Below, in pieces: positions 16,213 to 25,242 of a stretch of 64,000 nucleotides of DNA. Origin of the DNA: Scytonema millei VB511283 (GTDB lineage: Bacteria > Cyanobacteriota > Cyanobacteriia > Cyanobacteriales > Chroococcidiopsidaceae); contig NZ_JTJC03000004.1 of NCBI RefSeq assembly GCF_000817735.3, positions 186,001 through 250,000 on the forward strand. Direction: 5' to 3'. The translations under genes and the position numbers were made by a program. How positions within the stretch are numbered: position 1 is the stretch's first letter; every line of letters starts with the position of its first letter. A model generated the notes under the pieces. The model was not told the origin of the DNA. It ran no database searches and was given only the letters and a program-made list of their open reading frames with translations.

Positions 16213-19200
16213 ATGAACTTGCTAAAACCAAAACGCAGTCGAGGTGTGATTCTCACTCGTGAGGGGTGGCAAAAGTTTCAGCAAGCGAAACTCGCTCTAG
16301 AAATACTAGAGAAGGCTGGCAACAAGTTCACGCTGGAAGAATTAAGCGATCGCACGGGTTTAACGACTGTCACTCTGGGAAGGGTAATAAGTTGTAAAGA
16401 AGCAGTTGACAAGCGCACGCTTGTCAGCTTGTTTATGTCATTTAATCTAGAGTTGCAAAAAAGCGACTATATTAACCCCAACCAAGTTAACACAAACGAA
16501 AATTTGGAGGAGCAACTAGAAGTTCAGGTTACTCCTAAGCGACAAGATCTCAAAGAAGCAATTTGCGTTTCAGTATTCTACGGACGTATAGAAGAAATTG
16601 CCAATTTGGAGCAGTGGATACTCGAAGATCGCTGCCGAGTGGTAGCATTATTGGGCATGGGGGGAATTGGTAAAACTTCTCTGGCTGTCAAGCTGGCAAC
16701 ACAAATTCAGGATCGGTTTGAATACGTGCGGTGGATTTCGCTACGAGACGCGCCACCTGTCGAGACTGTTTTGGCTCAAGCGATCCAATTTTTATCTGAT
16801 GAGCAAGAAATAAATTTACCAGAAAGCACTGGTGAGAGAATATCGCGATTGCTTTTCTACTTGCGATCGTCCCGTTGTCTGTTGATTCTCGACAATGCCG
16901 AGTCGATTTTGTGTAGTGGTAGTCGAGCCGGACAATATCAGGAAGGATATGAAGGTTATGGGGAACTGTTAAAAAGAGTGGGAGAAACTCCCCATAATAG
17001 CTGCTTGCTGTTGACAAGTCGGGAAAAACCTAAAGATTTAGTCCCGCTTGAAGGCAAAGGATTGCTCGTGCGATCGCTTCCGTTGAATGGTCTGAAGGCG
17101 ACGGATGGGGAGAAAATCTTTAAAATTAAGGGGGTTTCTGGAGCGATCGAAGAATTAGAAGTACTGGTCGATCGCTATGCAGGGAATGCTTTAGCATTAA
17201 AAATAGTGGCGACGACGATTCAAGATGTATTTGATGGTAGTGTTTCGGAGTTTTTGAAACACAGTACCGTAGTTTTTGGCGATATTCACGAACTTTTAGA
17301 ACAGCAGTTTGAGCGGTTAATAGATTTAGAACAGGCGATCGTCTACTGGCTGGCGATTAATCGAGAACCCGTTTCACTGTCGGAATTGCGATCGGATTTT
17401 GTCACGCCAGTATCGCCAGCAAAATTTATAGAAGCTGTAGAATCTCTGTCACGGCGAAGTTTAGTTGAAAAAACTGAGGCGCTTTTCACCCTCCAGCCTG
17501 TAGTCATGGAATATGTAACTGAGCGATTGGTGGCTCAGGTTTGTTTGGAGATTTGTAGTGAAAAAATTGCCCTGTTCAATTCCTATGCCCTGATGAAGGC
17601 TCAAGGAAAAGACTATGTTAAGGATACTCAAATTCGCCTCATCCTCAAACCAGTCAGCGATCGCCTGTTGAGTATATTGAGAACGAAAAAAAGTCTAGAA
17701 AAGCAGCTAAATAAAATTAGAGTAACGCTGCAAGAGCAATCGCCATTAGAACCTGGGTATGCAGCAGGAAATATTCTCAATTTGCTTTGTCATCTGGAAA
17801 CTGACTTAAGTGGCTATGATTTTTCTAACCTAAGTGTTTGGCAAGCAGACCTACAGCGGGTGAAATTGCACGATGTCAATTTCCAAAACGCCGATTTAGC
17901 TAAATCTAGTTTTGCTGAAACTTTTGGTGGTGTTGCATCGGTTGCTTTTAGTCCTGATGGTAAACTTTTGGCTATGGGCGATAGCAATGGCGAGATTCGC
18001 TTGTACCAAGTTGCAGATGGCAAACCAGTCCTCACCTGTCAAGCACATAATAACTGGGTTACATCACTTGCTTTTAGTCCTGATGGCAGTACCCTTGCTA
18101 GTGGTAGTAGCGACAGCAAGGTAAAGTTGTGGGAGATCGCCACAGGTCAATGCCTTCATACCTTGCAAGGACATGAGAATGAAGTGTGGTCAGTTGCATG
18201 GAGTCCAGATGGTAATATATTAGCCAGTGGCAGTGACGACTTCTCAATTAGGCTGTGGAGCGTTCGTAATGGTAATTGCCTTAAAATCTTCCAGGGACAT
18301 ACAAATCATGTAGTCTCGATTGTCTTCAGTCCTGATGGAAAGATGCTAGCCAGTGGTAGTGCTGACAATACTATCAGGTTGTGGAATATCAATACTGGTC
18401 AATGTTTCAAAACTTTTGAGGGACACACTAATCCAATCCGCTTGATAACCTTTAGTCCTGATGGACAAACACTGGCGAGTGGCAGTGAAGACCGCACAGT
18501 AAAGTTATGGGATCTCGGCAGTGGTCAATGCCTCAAAACTTTCCAGGGACATGTTAATGGAGTATGGTCGGTTGCTTTTAATCCGCAAGGCAATCTTCTA
18601 GCCAGTGGCAGTCTCGACCAGACAGTCAAGTTGTGGGATGTCAGCACTGGTGAATGCCGCAAAACCTTCCAGGGACATTCTAGTTGGGTATTTTCAGTCG
18701 CCTTCAGTCCACAGGGCGATTTCCTAGCTAGTGGCAGCCGCGACCAAACAGTAAGGCTATGGAATGTTAACACGGGTCTTTGCTGCAAAACTTTCCAAGG
18801 GTATACTAATCAAATACTCTCAGTTGCCTTTTGTCCAGATGGGCAAACTATAGCTAGTGGTAGTCACGATTCTTCGGTTCGATTGTGGGATGCCGGCACT
18901 GGTCAAACTCTGAAAACTTTTCAGGGACATCAGGCTGCTGTGCAGTCAGTTGCATGGAGTCCAGATGGTCAAACGCTAGCCAGTGGCAGTCAAGACTCCT
19001 CGGTTCGATTGTGGGATGTCGGCACTGGTCAAGCCTTGAGAACTTTTCAGGGGCATCGTGCTGCAATTTGGTCAATTGCATGGAGTCCCGACAGTCAGAC
19101 GTTGGTAAGTAGCAGTGAAGACCAAACAATAAAGTTGTGGGATGTCAGCACTGGTCAAGCCTTAAGAACTTTTCAGGGGCATCGTGCTGCAATTTGGTCA

Positions 19201-19776
19201 GTTGCTTTTAGTCCGTGTGGGAGAATGCTAGCAAGTGGCTCTTTAGACCAGACTCTCAAGCTGTGGGATGTTAGCACTGATGAATGTATTAAAACACTTG
19301 AAGGACATACGAACTGGATTTGGTCGGTTGCATGGAGTCAAGATGGTGAGCTGATAGCAAGTACCAGTCCAGACGGAACCTTAAGATTATGGAGTGTCAG
19401 CACTGGTGAGTGCAAAAGAATAATACAAGTAGATACGGGTTGGTTGCAATTAGTTGCCTTTAGTCCAGACAGCCAAACGCTAGCAAGTAGCAGTCAAGAT
19501 TACACCCTCAAGCTCTGGAATGTTAGCAATGGTGAATGCTTCAAAACTTTGCTAGGACATACGGGTTGGGTTTGGTCAGTTGCATGGAGTCAAGATAATC
19601 AAACTCTGGCTAGCGGCAGTGATGATGAGACAGTTAGACTGTGGGATGTAAAAACAGGTGAGCGTGTAAAAACTCTAAGGTCTGAGAAACTCTACGAAAG
19701 CATGAACATAATAGGAATTACAGGCTTAACCCCAGAGACAGTGGCGACGTTGAAAGTACTGGGGGCAGTGAATTAA
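16213..19776 (+). CDS. STAND NTPase with N-terminal HTH-like domain and 14 WD40 repeats (paralog B)
   Basis: A 1187-residue paralog of the preceding gene with the same domain order: HTH-like domain ([13 protein letters not shown], then FTLEELSDRTGLTTVTLG), NB-ARC with Walker A LLGMGGIGKTSLAVKL, Walker B-like LLILDNAESIL, pentapeptide-like linker (DLQRVKLHDVNFQNADLAKS) and 14 WD40 blades. ATG 16213 is preferred over the TTG at 16207 because it aligns with the start of paralog A. Several blades are almost identical at the DNA level: 19024-19074 and 19150-19200 differ by one or two bases, a sign of recent blade duplication or conversion. No effector domain is seen. The tandem pair probably arose by gene duplication. 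Confidence 0.93.
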   Translation: MNLLKPKRSRGVILTREGWQKFQQAKLALEILEKAGNKFTLEELSDRTGLTTVTLGRVISCKEAVDKRTLVSLFMSFNLELQKSDYINPNQVNTNENLEEQLEVQVTPKRQDLKEAICVSVFYGRIEEIANLEQWILEDRCRVVALLGMGGIGKTSLAVKLATQIQDRFEYVRWISLRDAPPVETVLAQAIQFLSDEQEINLPESTGERISRLLFYLRSSRCLLILDNAESILCSGSRAGQYQEGYEGYGELLKRVGETPHNSCLLLTSREKPKDLVPLEGKGLLVRSLPLNGLKATDGEKIFKIKGVSGAIEELEVLVDRYAGNALALKIVATTIQDVFDGSVSEFLKHSTVVFGDIHELLEQQFERLIDLEQAIVYWLAINREPVSLSELRSDFVTPVSPAKFIEAVESLSRRSLVEKTEALFTLQPVVMEYVTERLVAQVCLEICSEKIALFNSYALMKAQGKDYVKDTQIRLILKPVSDRLLSILRTKKSLEKQLNKIRVTLQEQSPLEPGYAAGNILNLLCHLETDLSGYDFSNLSVWQADLQRVKLHDVNFQNADLAKSSFAETFGGVASVAFSPDGKLLAMGDSNGEIRLYQVADGKPVLTCQAHNNWVTSLAFSPDGSTLASGSSDSKVKLWEIATGQCLHTLQGHENEVWSVAWSPDGNILASGSDDFSIRLWSVRNGNCLKIFQGHTNHVVSIVFSPDGKMLASGSADNTIRLWNINTGQCFKTFEGHTNPIRLITFSPDGQTLASGSEDRTVKLWDLGSGQCLKTFQGHVNGVWSVAFNPQGNLLASGSLDQTVKLWDVSTGECRKTFQGHSSWVFSVAFSPQGDFLASGSRDQTVRLWNVNTGLCCKTFQGYTNQILSVAFCPDGQTIASGSHDSSVRLWDAGTGQTLKTFQGHQAAVQSVAWSPDGQTLASGSQDSSVRLWDVGTGQALRTFQGHRAAIWSIAWSPDSQTLVSSSEDQTIKLWDVSTGQALRTFQGHRAAIWSVAFSPCGRMLASGSLDQTLKLWDVSTDECIKTLEGHTNWIWSVAWSQDGELIASTSPDGTLRLWSVSTGECKRIIQVDTGWLQLVAFSPDSQTLASSSQDYTLKLWNVSNGECFKTLLGHTGWVWSVAWSQDNQTLASGSDDETVRLWDVKTGERVKTLRSEKLYESMNIIGITGLTPETVATLKVLGAVN

Positions 19777-20246
19777 TAAAGACTTAGCAGATGAAATTCA
19801 TAGTTAGACAAACTAAGTCAGCAGACCACACAAAAATCAGCCATTCTATAACTTGCAACCGCTAGGTTTTGCTTGTGCCCTCGCTGTCATTTTTGCAGTT
19901 TCATTGGCAAGATACAAAATTTACCAATCGGAGGTTGTAGTGTAAATTACGCAGAGTTAGAATGAGCAGAGCTATCGCTCTACTCATCCCATAACTATTT
20001 ATGACTGCCTATTCAGGAACATAAATTATTAATTAGGTTTGCTCCATCAAACGAATAAACTAGTGAAATATATGGCTCTTCTAGGAATCAGGTGAAAAAA
20101 GTTATTTATGATACAATTTTGTCATTCTGAGCGTAGCGTCAGCGAAGCGAAGAATCTGCGAGATGCTTCGCTACACTGCGTTTCGCTCAGCATGACATCA
20201 AATATGAGTTTTGGTTATCACCCAAAAGCCAGGAGAGCCAAATATA
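19777..20246. other. Intergenic region with one palindromic repeat
   Basis: The 470-base gap between convergent genes holds the repeat at 20121-20196 and otherwise no coding signal. Short frames at 20108 and 20211 on the plus strand are antisense to the small minus-strand ORF or run through the repeat. Confidence 0.5.
20121..20196. repeat. Dispersed palindromic repeat (gtcattctgagcg type)
   Basis: The ends GTCATTCTGAGCG (20121-20133) and CGCTCAGCATGAC (20184-20196) are inverted repeats matching at 12 of 13 positions, with further internal AGCGAAGCGAAG/CTTCGCT pairing. This resembles a repeat that is common in many bacterial genomes. It lies downstream of both flanking genes. Confidence 0.8.
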
Positions 20247-20423
20247 TCAGAGAGAGCATTCGAGATCGTTTGGCAATCCTTGCTCAAATGCCTTAATCAA
20301 GATACTTTCCAAATCAACCTCCATGTCATCCAAGATCTTGAAGATGCTCTCATTCAGGCTGCTTGTATCATAATTACAATCCAAAGATTGCCGAGCGATC
20401 GCGGTAGCTGTTAAAGTTGCCAT
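20247..20423 (-). CDS. Small acidic peptide, 58 aa, downstream of HDO-like gene
   Basis: On the minus strand ATG (20423) follows a strong ribosome binding site, AAGGAGAAAATC, and the frame closes with TGA at 20247-20249. The product has a Thr/Ala-rich N-terminus (MATLTATAIARQSL) and an acidic helical body (IFKILDDMEVDLESILIKAF), ending LECSL. It contains two cysteines and no membrane segment. It lies 81 bases after the HDO-like gene on the same strand and is probably co-transcribed. No family is recognised. A partner or substrate peptide of the enzyme is a speculation based on position. Confidence 0.6.
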   Translation of the reverse strand: MATLTATAIARQSLDCNYDTSSLNESIFKILDDMEVDLESILIKAFEQGLPNDLECSL

Positions 20424-20504
20424 GATTTTCTCCTTGTAATTGTTCTAAGTAGGTTTGTTGAAAGTGTTGTGGGTGAGTTTTGGTTATATGCGAATAGCTG
20501 AGAA

Positions 20505-21560
20505 TCAGATTTCATCAGTGCTTGCTTGCTCTAATCCTTTCAACACATGCGCTAGTTCCTCCTCTGATATGTAATCTTCACTAGGCGGACTGAAACACAG
20601 CAGTGCAGTCTCGTAGCAAGCTCTTGCCACCTGGACACGCTCATCAGATGTAAGCTCAGTCATCATCTCTACTGTCTCGTCTACGTGTCCGACATCATTA
20701 CCAACACCACTATGCACCCGCAAGCAACGAGTGGCATGGGTATTAGGTGGCAGCAAAGCCTCTACCCTTTGGATGTAATCTTCTTTAATCCCCATAGCTA
20801 AACGCTCCATTGTATAGGAATAACCAGCACAACCAATTGGATCTCTTGCCTGTACGCTCCGAGTGAAATAATCTACCAAATTTACTGCTGCTGGGGGAAC
20901 AAGTTCTTTCACCACAGCCTCAGCCTTATATCCCATTGACTGAATATCGAGCAGGGCGAGTCGGTCGTGACCCGCTTCCTCACTGGCTTTCTGTGCAGCC
21001 CACCCAGCTAAAACCATGCGTCCGGCTGAAGCGAAGCGCCAAGCAGCTGTCTCCATCAGTTGTTGCGTGGGTTGGCATAGATGATAAGAACCTGCTAGTC
21101 GCCATACCCAACGTGTGGGGGTCAAGGCTGGTGGTCTGCGGCGAGTCTTCACCCGACTCCAAGCTAACGCTATTGCTCCATCCAACTGCTTTTGAGTTTT
21201 AGCTTTGTTGCTTGCGTCAACTGACTTTTCAGTGAAGATAATGCCTTGCTTTGCAGAACTAGGTTGATGCGCCCAAGTGCGTTTAGCGGTCTTCACCACC
21301 GTTGTATCAGCCACAAAACCCGTCGATGTATCATCAGTTGCAGATTGTTGGTTACTATTAGGCTGGCTACTATTAGATGTATACTGCCAAGAGCCGCTAG
21401 CAGTTTTCATCACTGTTGTATCAGCTACAAAACCCGCTGATTCAGCACTCTTGAAAGAAGTCGTGCTATTTGGCGATGGTATAGAAATCTCAGATGTTTG
21501 TTCGCCAGCCTCAAACTGTTCGGTCATTTGCACTTCCTCGGTTTGATGTTTAGCGTTCAT
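20505..21560 (-). CDS. HDO-like (iron-containing redox enzyme family) protein with duplicated N-terminal motif
   Basis: A 351-residue protein from ATG 21560 (GGAGCTAG upstream); a TTG at 21593 would add 11 residues. The C-terminal 230 residues look like a heme-oxygenase-like diiron domain: E195, H198 and D199 (SEEAGHDRLALLD), E252 (YTMERLA), then H283, D289, H292 and E295 (VHSGVGNDVGHVDETVEMM). The N-terminal 110 residues are low-complexity Ser/Thr/Gln and contain the same 16-residue motif twice, GFVADTTVMKTASGSW (43-58) and GFVADTTVVKTAKRTW (81-96). That repeat could be a docking or substrate-like segment. The substrate is unknown. A short ORF with a good start follows at 20423. Confidence 0.65.
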   Translation of the reverse strand: MNAKHQTEEVQMTEQFEAGEQTSEISIPSPNSTTSFKSAESAGFVADTTVMKTASGSWQYTSNSSQPNSNQQSATDDTSTGFVADTTVVKTAKRTWAHQPSSAKQGIIFTEKSVDASNKAKTQKQLDGAIALAWSRVKTRRRPPALTPTRWVWRLAGSYHLCQPTQQLMETAAWRFASAGRMVLAGWAAQKASEEAGHDRLALLDIQSMGYKAEAVVKELVPPAAVNLVDYFTRSVQARDPIGCAGYSYTMERLAMGIKEDYIQRVEALLPPNTHATRCLRVHSGVGNDVGHVDETVEMMTELTSDERVQVARACYETALLCFSPPSEDYISEEELAHVLKGLEQASTDEI

Positions 21561-22421
21561 TGTTAGCAAACTAGCTCCAATAAAGGTTGACAAACAGCTC
21601 TAATCGTGCATCAAAAAGTATTGGACGACTTTCCTCATCTCTAAATAGCAGATTTATTTGCGATCGTGAGGACAAGATACGTAATGCTGCTTCTGTTGAT
21701 TTCGCCTTGCCTTCTCGAATGCGTCTATCGAGAGAGGCGTTATGAATTTCAGTTTGCTAGCTTCAAGATAATTTTCCAAGCAAAGATAACAAAGTTAAGG
21801 AAAAAACTTGAAGCTGTGGATCTCAACAGCAGCTCAAAGCTAAAACCAGAAATAGTTTCAACTACCCAAAAGTTTACAAAAATATAATTTTTAGAATTTC
21901 TTAACATTCTTAAGTTTTAGATTGTCGGCTTAACTTGCTTAAATTTTAAAATTTTATAAAATTCACGAGTGGGAATAGGCAGTAACAGTTTAGCTTGTCA
22001 AACACTGGCGATCAGGTCTGGTTGTTCTATATACTGCGATCGCCACAGAGGATACAATAACGCTTCAGTCACGACTTTGCGATCGCTCTAAGTTTAGCGA
22101 AAATCTAAGCAATTGCTTGAGTGTCAATAAAAAAACTAAATTTAAGAACGTTAGCCAATTTTAGCGTTTATGACAGCTAATCACTGAAATCCTTGTCCGA
22201 TGGAAGTTAGAGCAACTTCTAGCTAAAGAATTTCAGAGAAATTTCAATTTTTTTCTTATCTTTTTTATCTTTACTTGCTAAAACCCGATCCAAGTAGCAC
22301 ATTGGTAGTCACTGGCAACAATTTCCACAGCAGACAGCAAACTCTACAGTCAACTAAAGGATTGACGATTCCAACACAATTCAGCTTCTACTCCTTTTTA
22401 CATGGTAGAGGTTTTTAGGTG
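21561..22421. other. 861-bp region between divergent genes, with a possible gene remnant
   Basis: The minus strand between about 21740 and 21570 has an open frame without an ATG that reads like protein (SLDRRIREGKAKSTEAALR, ending LELFVNLYWS) and stops within the ribosome binding site of the HDO-like gene. It may be the tail of a decayed upstream cistron. A plus-strand 73-codon frame at 21666-21887 is its antisense and is not supported. The remainder (21900-22420) is AT-rich with no gene seen and should contain the two divergent promoters. Confidence 0.4.
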
Positions 22422-22997
22422 ATGCAGCGGTTCAATTACTACAAAAACTTGCTCGCAGATTATTCCAAGCCAGATTTGATTTCCAACGAGTTAGCGGTAA
22501 AGCTACTCAACGATGCAGAAGTATACATTTCTCTGCACGAGGAGACACTTCCTCAAATTACCACAAACTACAACCTAGTACAAATAGAACGAGAAAACAA
22601 AGATTGGTGGTCAACGCATTGTGAAGCCTGGCGACAAGGACGGGGTGATATTTTAGCAAAGGAGTACACTGATGGACTGGTATACCTTTGTGCGGACGGA
22701 CCTTTTTACAGCAGAACCGCAGCAAAGCACAGAGAAGAACATTGGTGGGCAATTACCGCTCAACCAGGTGTCACGATGAGTTGGCCCATTGTGATGTTCC
22801 ATGATGAAGTCGTCTATACAGAATGGTGCTGTATAGATAACGAGGTCAATGAAACAATTGCTAAAGGTAATGAGACTATACTACGACGCGGACACCGAGG
22901 TGGCTGCTATTTAAAAAGCGCGCATCTAGATTTTTCTCGCGATGTTTATGCACCAAATGAATTTTTATACTGGCTCAGACGCGAACCAGAAACTTAG
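22422..22997 (+). CDS. NTF2/SnoaL-like protein, putative
   Basis: A soluble 191-residue protein from ATG 22422. The central part (AWRQGRGDILAKEYTDGLVYLCADGPF and the following HREEHWW) and the later LRRGHRGGCYLKSAHL segment resemble the cone-shaped NTF2-like fold used by small-molecule isomerases and ligand-binding proteins. It is rich in Trp and Tyr, fitting a hydrophobic pocket. No catalytic motif can be assigned with confidence. It stands alone upstream of an AraC-family regulator on the same strand, separated by 133 bases. Confidence 0.6.
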   Translation: MQRFNYYKNLLADYSKPDLISNELAVKLLNDAEVYISLHEETLPQITTNYNLVQIERENKDWWSTHCEAWRQGRGDILAKEYTDGLVYLCADGPFYSRTAAKHREEHWWAITAQPGVTMSWPIVMFHDEVVYTEWCCIDNEVNETIAKGNETILRRGHRGGCYLKSAHLDFSRDVYAPNEFLYWLRREPET

Positions 22998-23130
22998 TAG
23001 TTATTCGGACGATAAGCTAACTCAAAGCATTGTTTTTAAGTAGTGAGGAGTAAAAGAATTCCAAATTCGATTGAATCTAGGAAAAGCCAAGAAGAAAGTT
23101 GCAGTTTCTTTAAGTAATGGGTGTGATTTT

Positions 23131-23742
23131 ATGAACTCTAATCGCTTACTTGAGAGCCAAGAATTCCACACTGTCGATATAGACTCGCTGATTGAAAATG
23201 CTAGAATGGTGGGATTTCAAAAGTTCTTGCTTCAGTCTCATCCTCTTTTGAGTAAAGTTTTTGAATTCATCGAAGCACGCTATTGCGATTCAATTAGTCT
23301 GCGAGAGGTGGCTGAAGCGGTTGGTCGTTCTCCAGCGTACTTGACTGACCTTGTGCGGCGGGAAACTGGAAAAACTGTGCTGAGCTGGATTGTGGAACGC
23401 CGCATGGCAGAAGCACGTTGTCTATTACTTGAAACTGGTCAGTCAGTAGAGCAGATTGCTGAAGCAGTAGGTTATTTTGATAGACGGCATTTCAGTCGCT
23501 TGTTTCTCCGGTTCCACGGATTGACTCCACAAGCTTGGCGGAGAAAATATCAAAGTAGGAGCGTTCCACTTTTGCAAGTAGACCTGAAAGAGGAAAAGCC
23601 AAGCAATCTGATTGAGCAAAGAGCCAAAACTATAACTGCTGTAGAAGCTCAAAGACTACAGGTTTGTATACAAGAGATTGTTGAGATTCTGTATCAAAAC
23701 ATAACAATTGGTCAAGAGAACTTGAATGAGGCATTTCTGTAG
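23131..23742 (+). CDS. AraC-family transcriptional regulator
   Basis: A 203-residue regulator from ATG 23131; an upstream TTG frame at 23071 is less likely. The DNA-binding domain spans about residues 42-140 with two helix-turn-helix units: ISLREVAEAVGRSPAYLTDLV and SVEQIAEAVGYFDRRHFSRLF, followed by GLTPQAWRRKYQ. The N-terminus is too short for an AraC cupin sensor and the C-terminal 60 residues form an uncharacterised helical tail. Its target is unknown; neighbouring small genes at 22422 and 23781 are candidates. Confidence 0.9.
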   Translation: MNSNRLLESQEFHTVDIDSLIENARMVGFQKFLLQSHPLLSKVFEFIEARYCDSISLREVAEAVGRSPAYLTDLVRRETGKTVLSWIVERRMAEARCLLLETGQSVEQIAEAVGYFDRRHFSRLFLRFHGLTPQAWRRKYQSRSVPLLQVDLKEEKPSNLIEQRAKTITAVEAQRLQVCIQEIVEILYQNITIGQENLNEAFL

Positions 23743-23780
23743 AAACTTGTAGATGCTATCTATTGGGAGTTGTTCAAATT

Positions 23781-23999
23781 ATGAACCAACATCTATTTCA
23801 CGATGAAATTACTCTGGCAGAACAAGCAGAAGAATTAGCAAAAAAGGCAATTAAGTTAGGGTTAATTCCAAGTTTTGTCGTCCGCCACTTTCCAGATAGT
23901 TGGGAATTCTACATTCCTAACGAAAAGGAATCTGCTGCTCTGACTCCAGAAGAAGCATATCTTCAGTTAAAGAAACTAACTGGAACTTTTAGCAAGTAG
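23781..23999 (+). CDS. Hypothetical protein, 72 aa
   Basis: From ATG 23781 the product is a small soluble protein beginning MNQHLFHDEITLAEQAEEL. It has an N-terminal helix (EQAEELAKKAIKLG), a beta-like centre (FVVRHFPDSWEFYIPN) and a C-terminal helix. I do not recognise the family. It lies 38 bases after the AraC gene and may share its transcript. The in-frame TTG at 23763 would add six residues. The hairpin at 24150 lies downstream. Confidence 0.65.
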   Translation: MNQHLFHDEITLAEQAEELAKKAIKLGLIPSFVVRHFPDSWEFYIPNEKESAALTPEEAYLQLKKLTGTFSK

Positions 24000-24328
24000 A
24001 GACGGAATAAATCTGCTAGTCTTCACTTCAATTGAGAACCAGAAAAAAAATAGCAGACTTGTCTCCAAAGTTTAGCCCTTGTATTTGTATTTAGAGAAAC
24101 ATAAACTAATACAAAGTCACGTTCCTAACAACTAATAGACGGAAGCAGTGCGGAACGTATTGTGTATACGATCTATGTCTTTCACAATACATTCCGCTTT
24201 TTCATATTTATGAAAATACAATTGGTCAGCCAATCGAGAGCTGAGAAAAACTAGTTTTTATTTAACCTTGTTTATTTAAGCCGCAATCACCGTAGACGGA
24301 GTACGCCTTGTTTCAATCAATCGAGTTG
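24000..24328. other. Intergenic region containing a hairpin
   Basis: This 329-base gap carries the terminator-like hairpin at 24150-24202 and, after it, AT-rich sequence likely to include the promoter of the YdhR-like gene. No coding frame is seen. Confidence 0.5.
24150..24202 (+). terminator. Candidate intrinsic terminator
   Basis: Arms GCGGAACGTATTGTG (24150-24164) and CACAATACATTCCGC (24183-24197) pair over 15 positions with one mismatch around an 18-base loop, followed by five T residues. It lies 150 bases after the 72-aa gene. The loop is long for a terminator, so a regulatory RNA hairpin is an alternative. Confidence 0.5.
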
Positions 24329-24727
24329 ATGAGAAAAATGGCAAAAATTATCCAAATCGACTTCAAGCGCGATCGCTCGCAGAAGAAAACAGCTAGTAGT
24401 AAAACAGTTATGCTAGATTTTACCCTAGCGCTTGCTCAAGTTCCGGGGCTAATCCAGAAAATTTGGATGATTAACAATGAAACTACTTCAAAAGCAGGGG
24501 GTATTTACCTGTTTGAGGATGAAGCGAGTGTTTTTGATTATTTTAACGGACCAATATTTAATCGGATTGTCAGCGATCCAAACTTTGAAGAGATTGTCGT
24601 TAAATCATTCGACCTTAATGAAAAGCATGGTTTTCTAGCCGAAGGATCTGTTACCGATCTACTCAGATGTTTAAGCGGTTTCAAGTCAAATAGTTTTAAA
24701 ACTAGTGAAAGTATTTTGTTTCAATAG
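24329..24727 (+). CDS. YdhR-like putative mono-oxygenase
   Basis: A small ferredoxin-like-fold (dimeric alpha-beta barrel) protein of 132 aa from ATG 24329, or three residues shorter from 24338. The stretch VPGLIQKIWMIN followed by AGGIYLFEDEAS is typical of the YdhR family, whose members are thought to act on aromatic or quinone-like compounds although activity is poorly defined. A TTG at 24308 gives a longer frame with no added similarity. Confidence 0.75.
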   Translation: MRKMAKIIQIDFKRDRSQKKTASSKTVMLDFTLALAQVPGLIQKIWMINNETTSKAGGIYLFEDEASVFDYFNGPIFNRIVSDPNFEEIVVKSFDLNEKHGFLAEGSVTDLLRCLSGFKSNSFKTSESILFQ

Positions 24728-24812
24728 GAAACATTTTGTGGTTCATGACTGTATTAGTGTGAATGCGATGGACTGAATCTGACAATTTGATTTGGTAGGA
24801 AAATTGTAACAG

Positions 24813-25067
24813 ATGGCTCTCATATTTGCTCCTCCACAAACTCAGCGTTCTCTAAAGATTCTTTGTTGCTATGTGAATAGCACTCGAAAAATTCAGATTC
24901 TCCGAATTACGAATGTTTCAGATTGTCACTTTGAGCGCGTTATTTTCTCAGGTCAACGTATTTTATTTGAGGCTCCGAGAAATGCTCAATTAGAAATCCA
25001 TACATGCGATATGTACAGTGCTATCTTGTCGGATAAGATACCCTGCGATCGCCTCCAAATGAATTGA
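24813..25067 (+). CDS. DUF1830 domain-containing protein
   Basis: An 84-residue protein of a family largely confined to cyanobacteria. Recognisable segments are ILCCYVNSTRKIQILRITN, CHFERVIFSGQRILFEAP and AQLEIHTCDMYSAILSDKIP. The predicted fold is a small beta barrel. No function is known. It stands alone, between the YdhR-like gene and the carbonic anhydrase. Confidence 0.88.
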   Translation: MALIFAPPQTQRSLKILCCYVNSTRKIQILRITNVSDCHFERVIFSGQRILFEAPRNAQLEIHTCDMYSAILSDKIPCDRLQMN

Positions 25068-25242
25068 CTGGCAGCGCTCTTTTAAGTAGATTTAAGCTGG
25101 ATTAGAGAAGGCGATCGCAAAAATAAATATCGCTATGATTAAATTAATGAATTTATTAAAAAAATTATAGAAATAAGTTTTTAAATATACGTATTTGTTC
25201 GCCCGCTCTCCTGTAGTTATCCATTTAGCGAGGTATCAAGCA

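Noticed and set aside
21666-21887. 73-codon plus-strand frame with hydrophobic start
   Set aside because: It is antisense to a more protein-like minus-strand frame, starts at GTG without a binding site and matches nothing I know.
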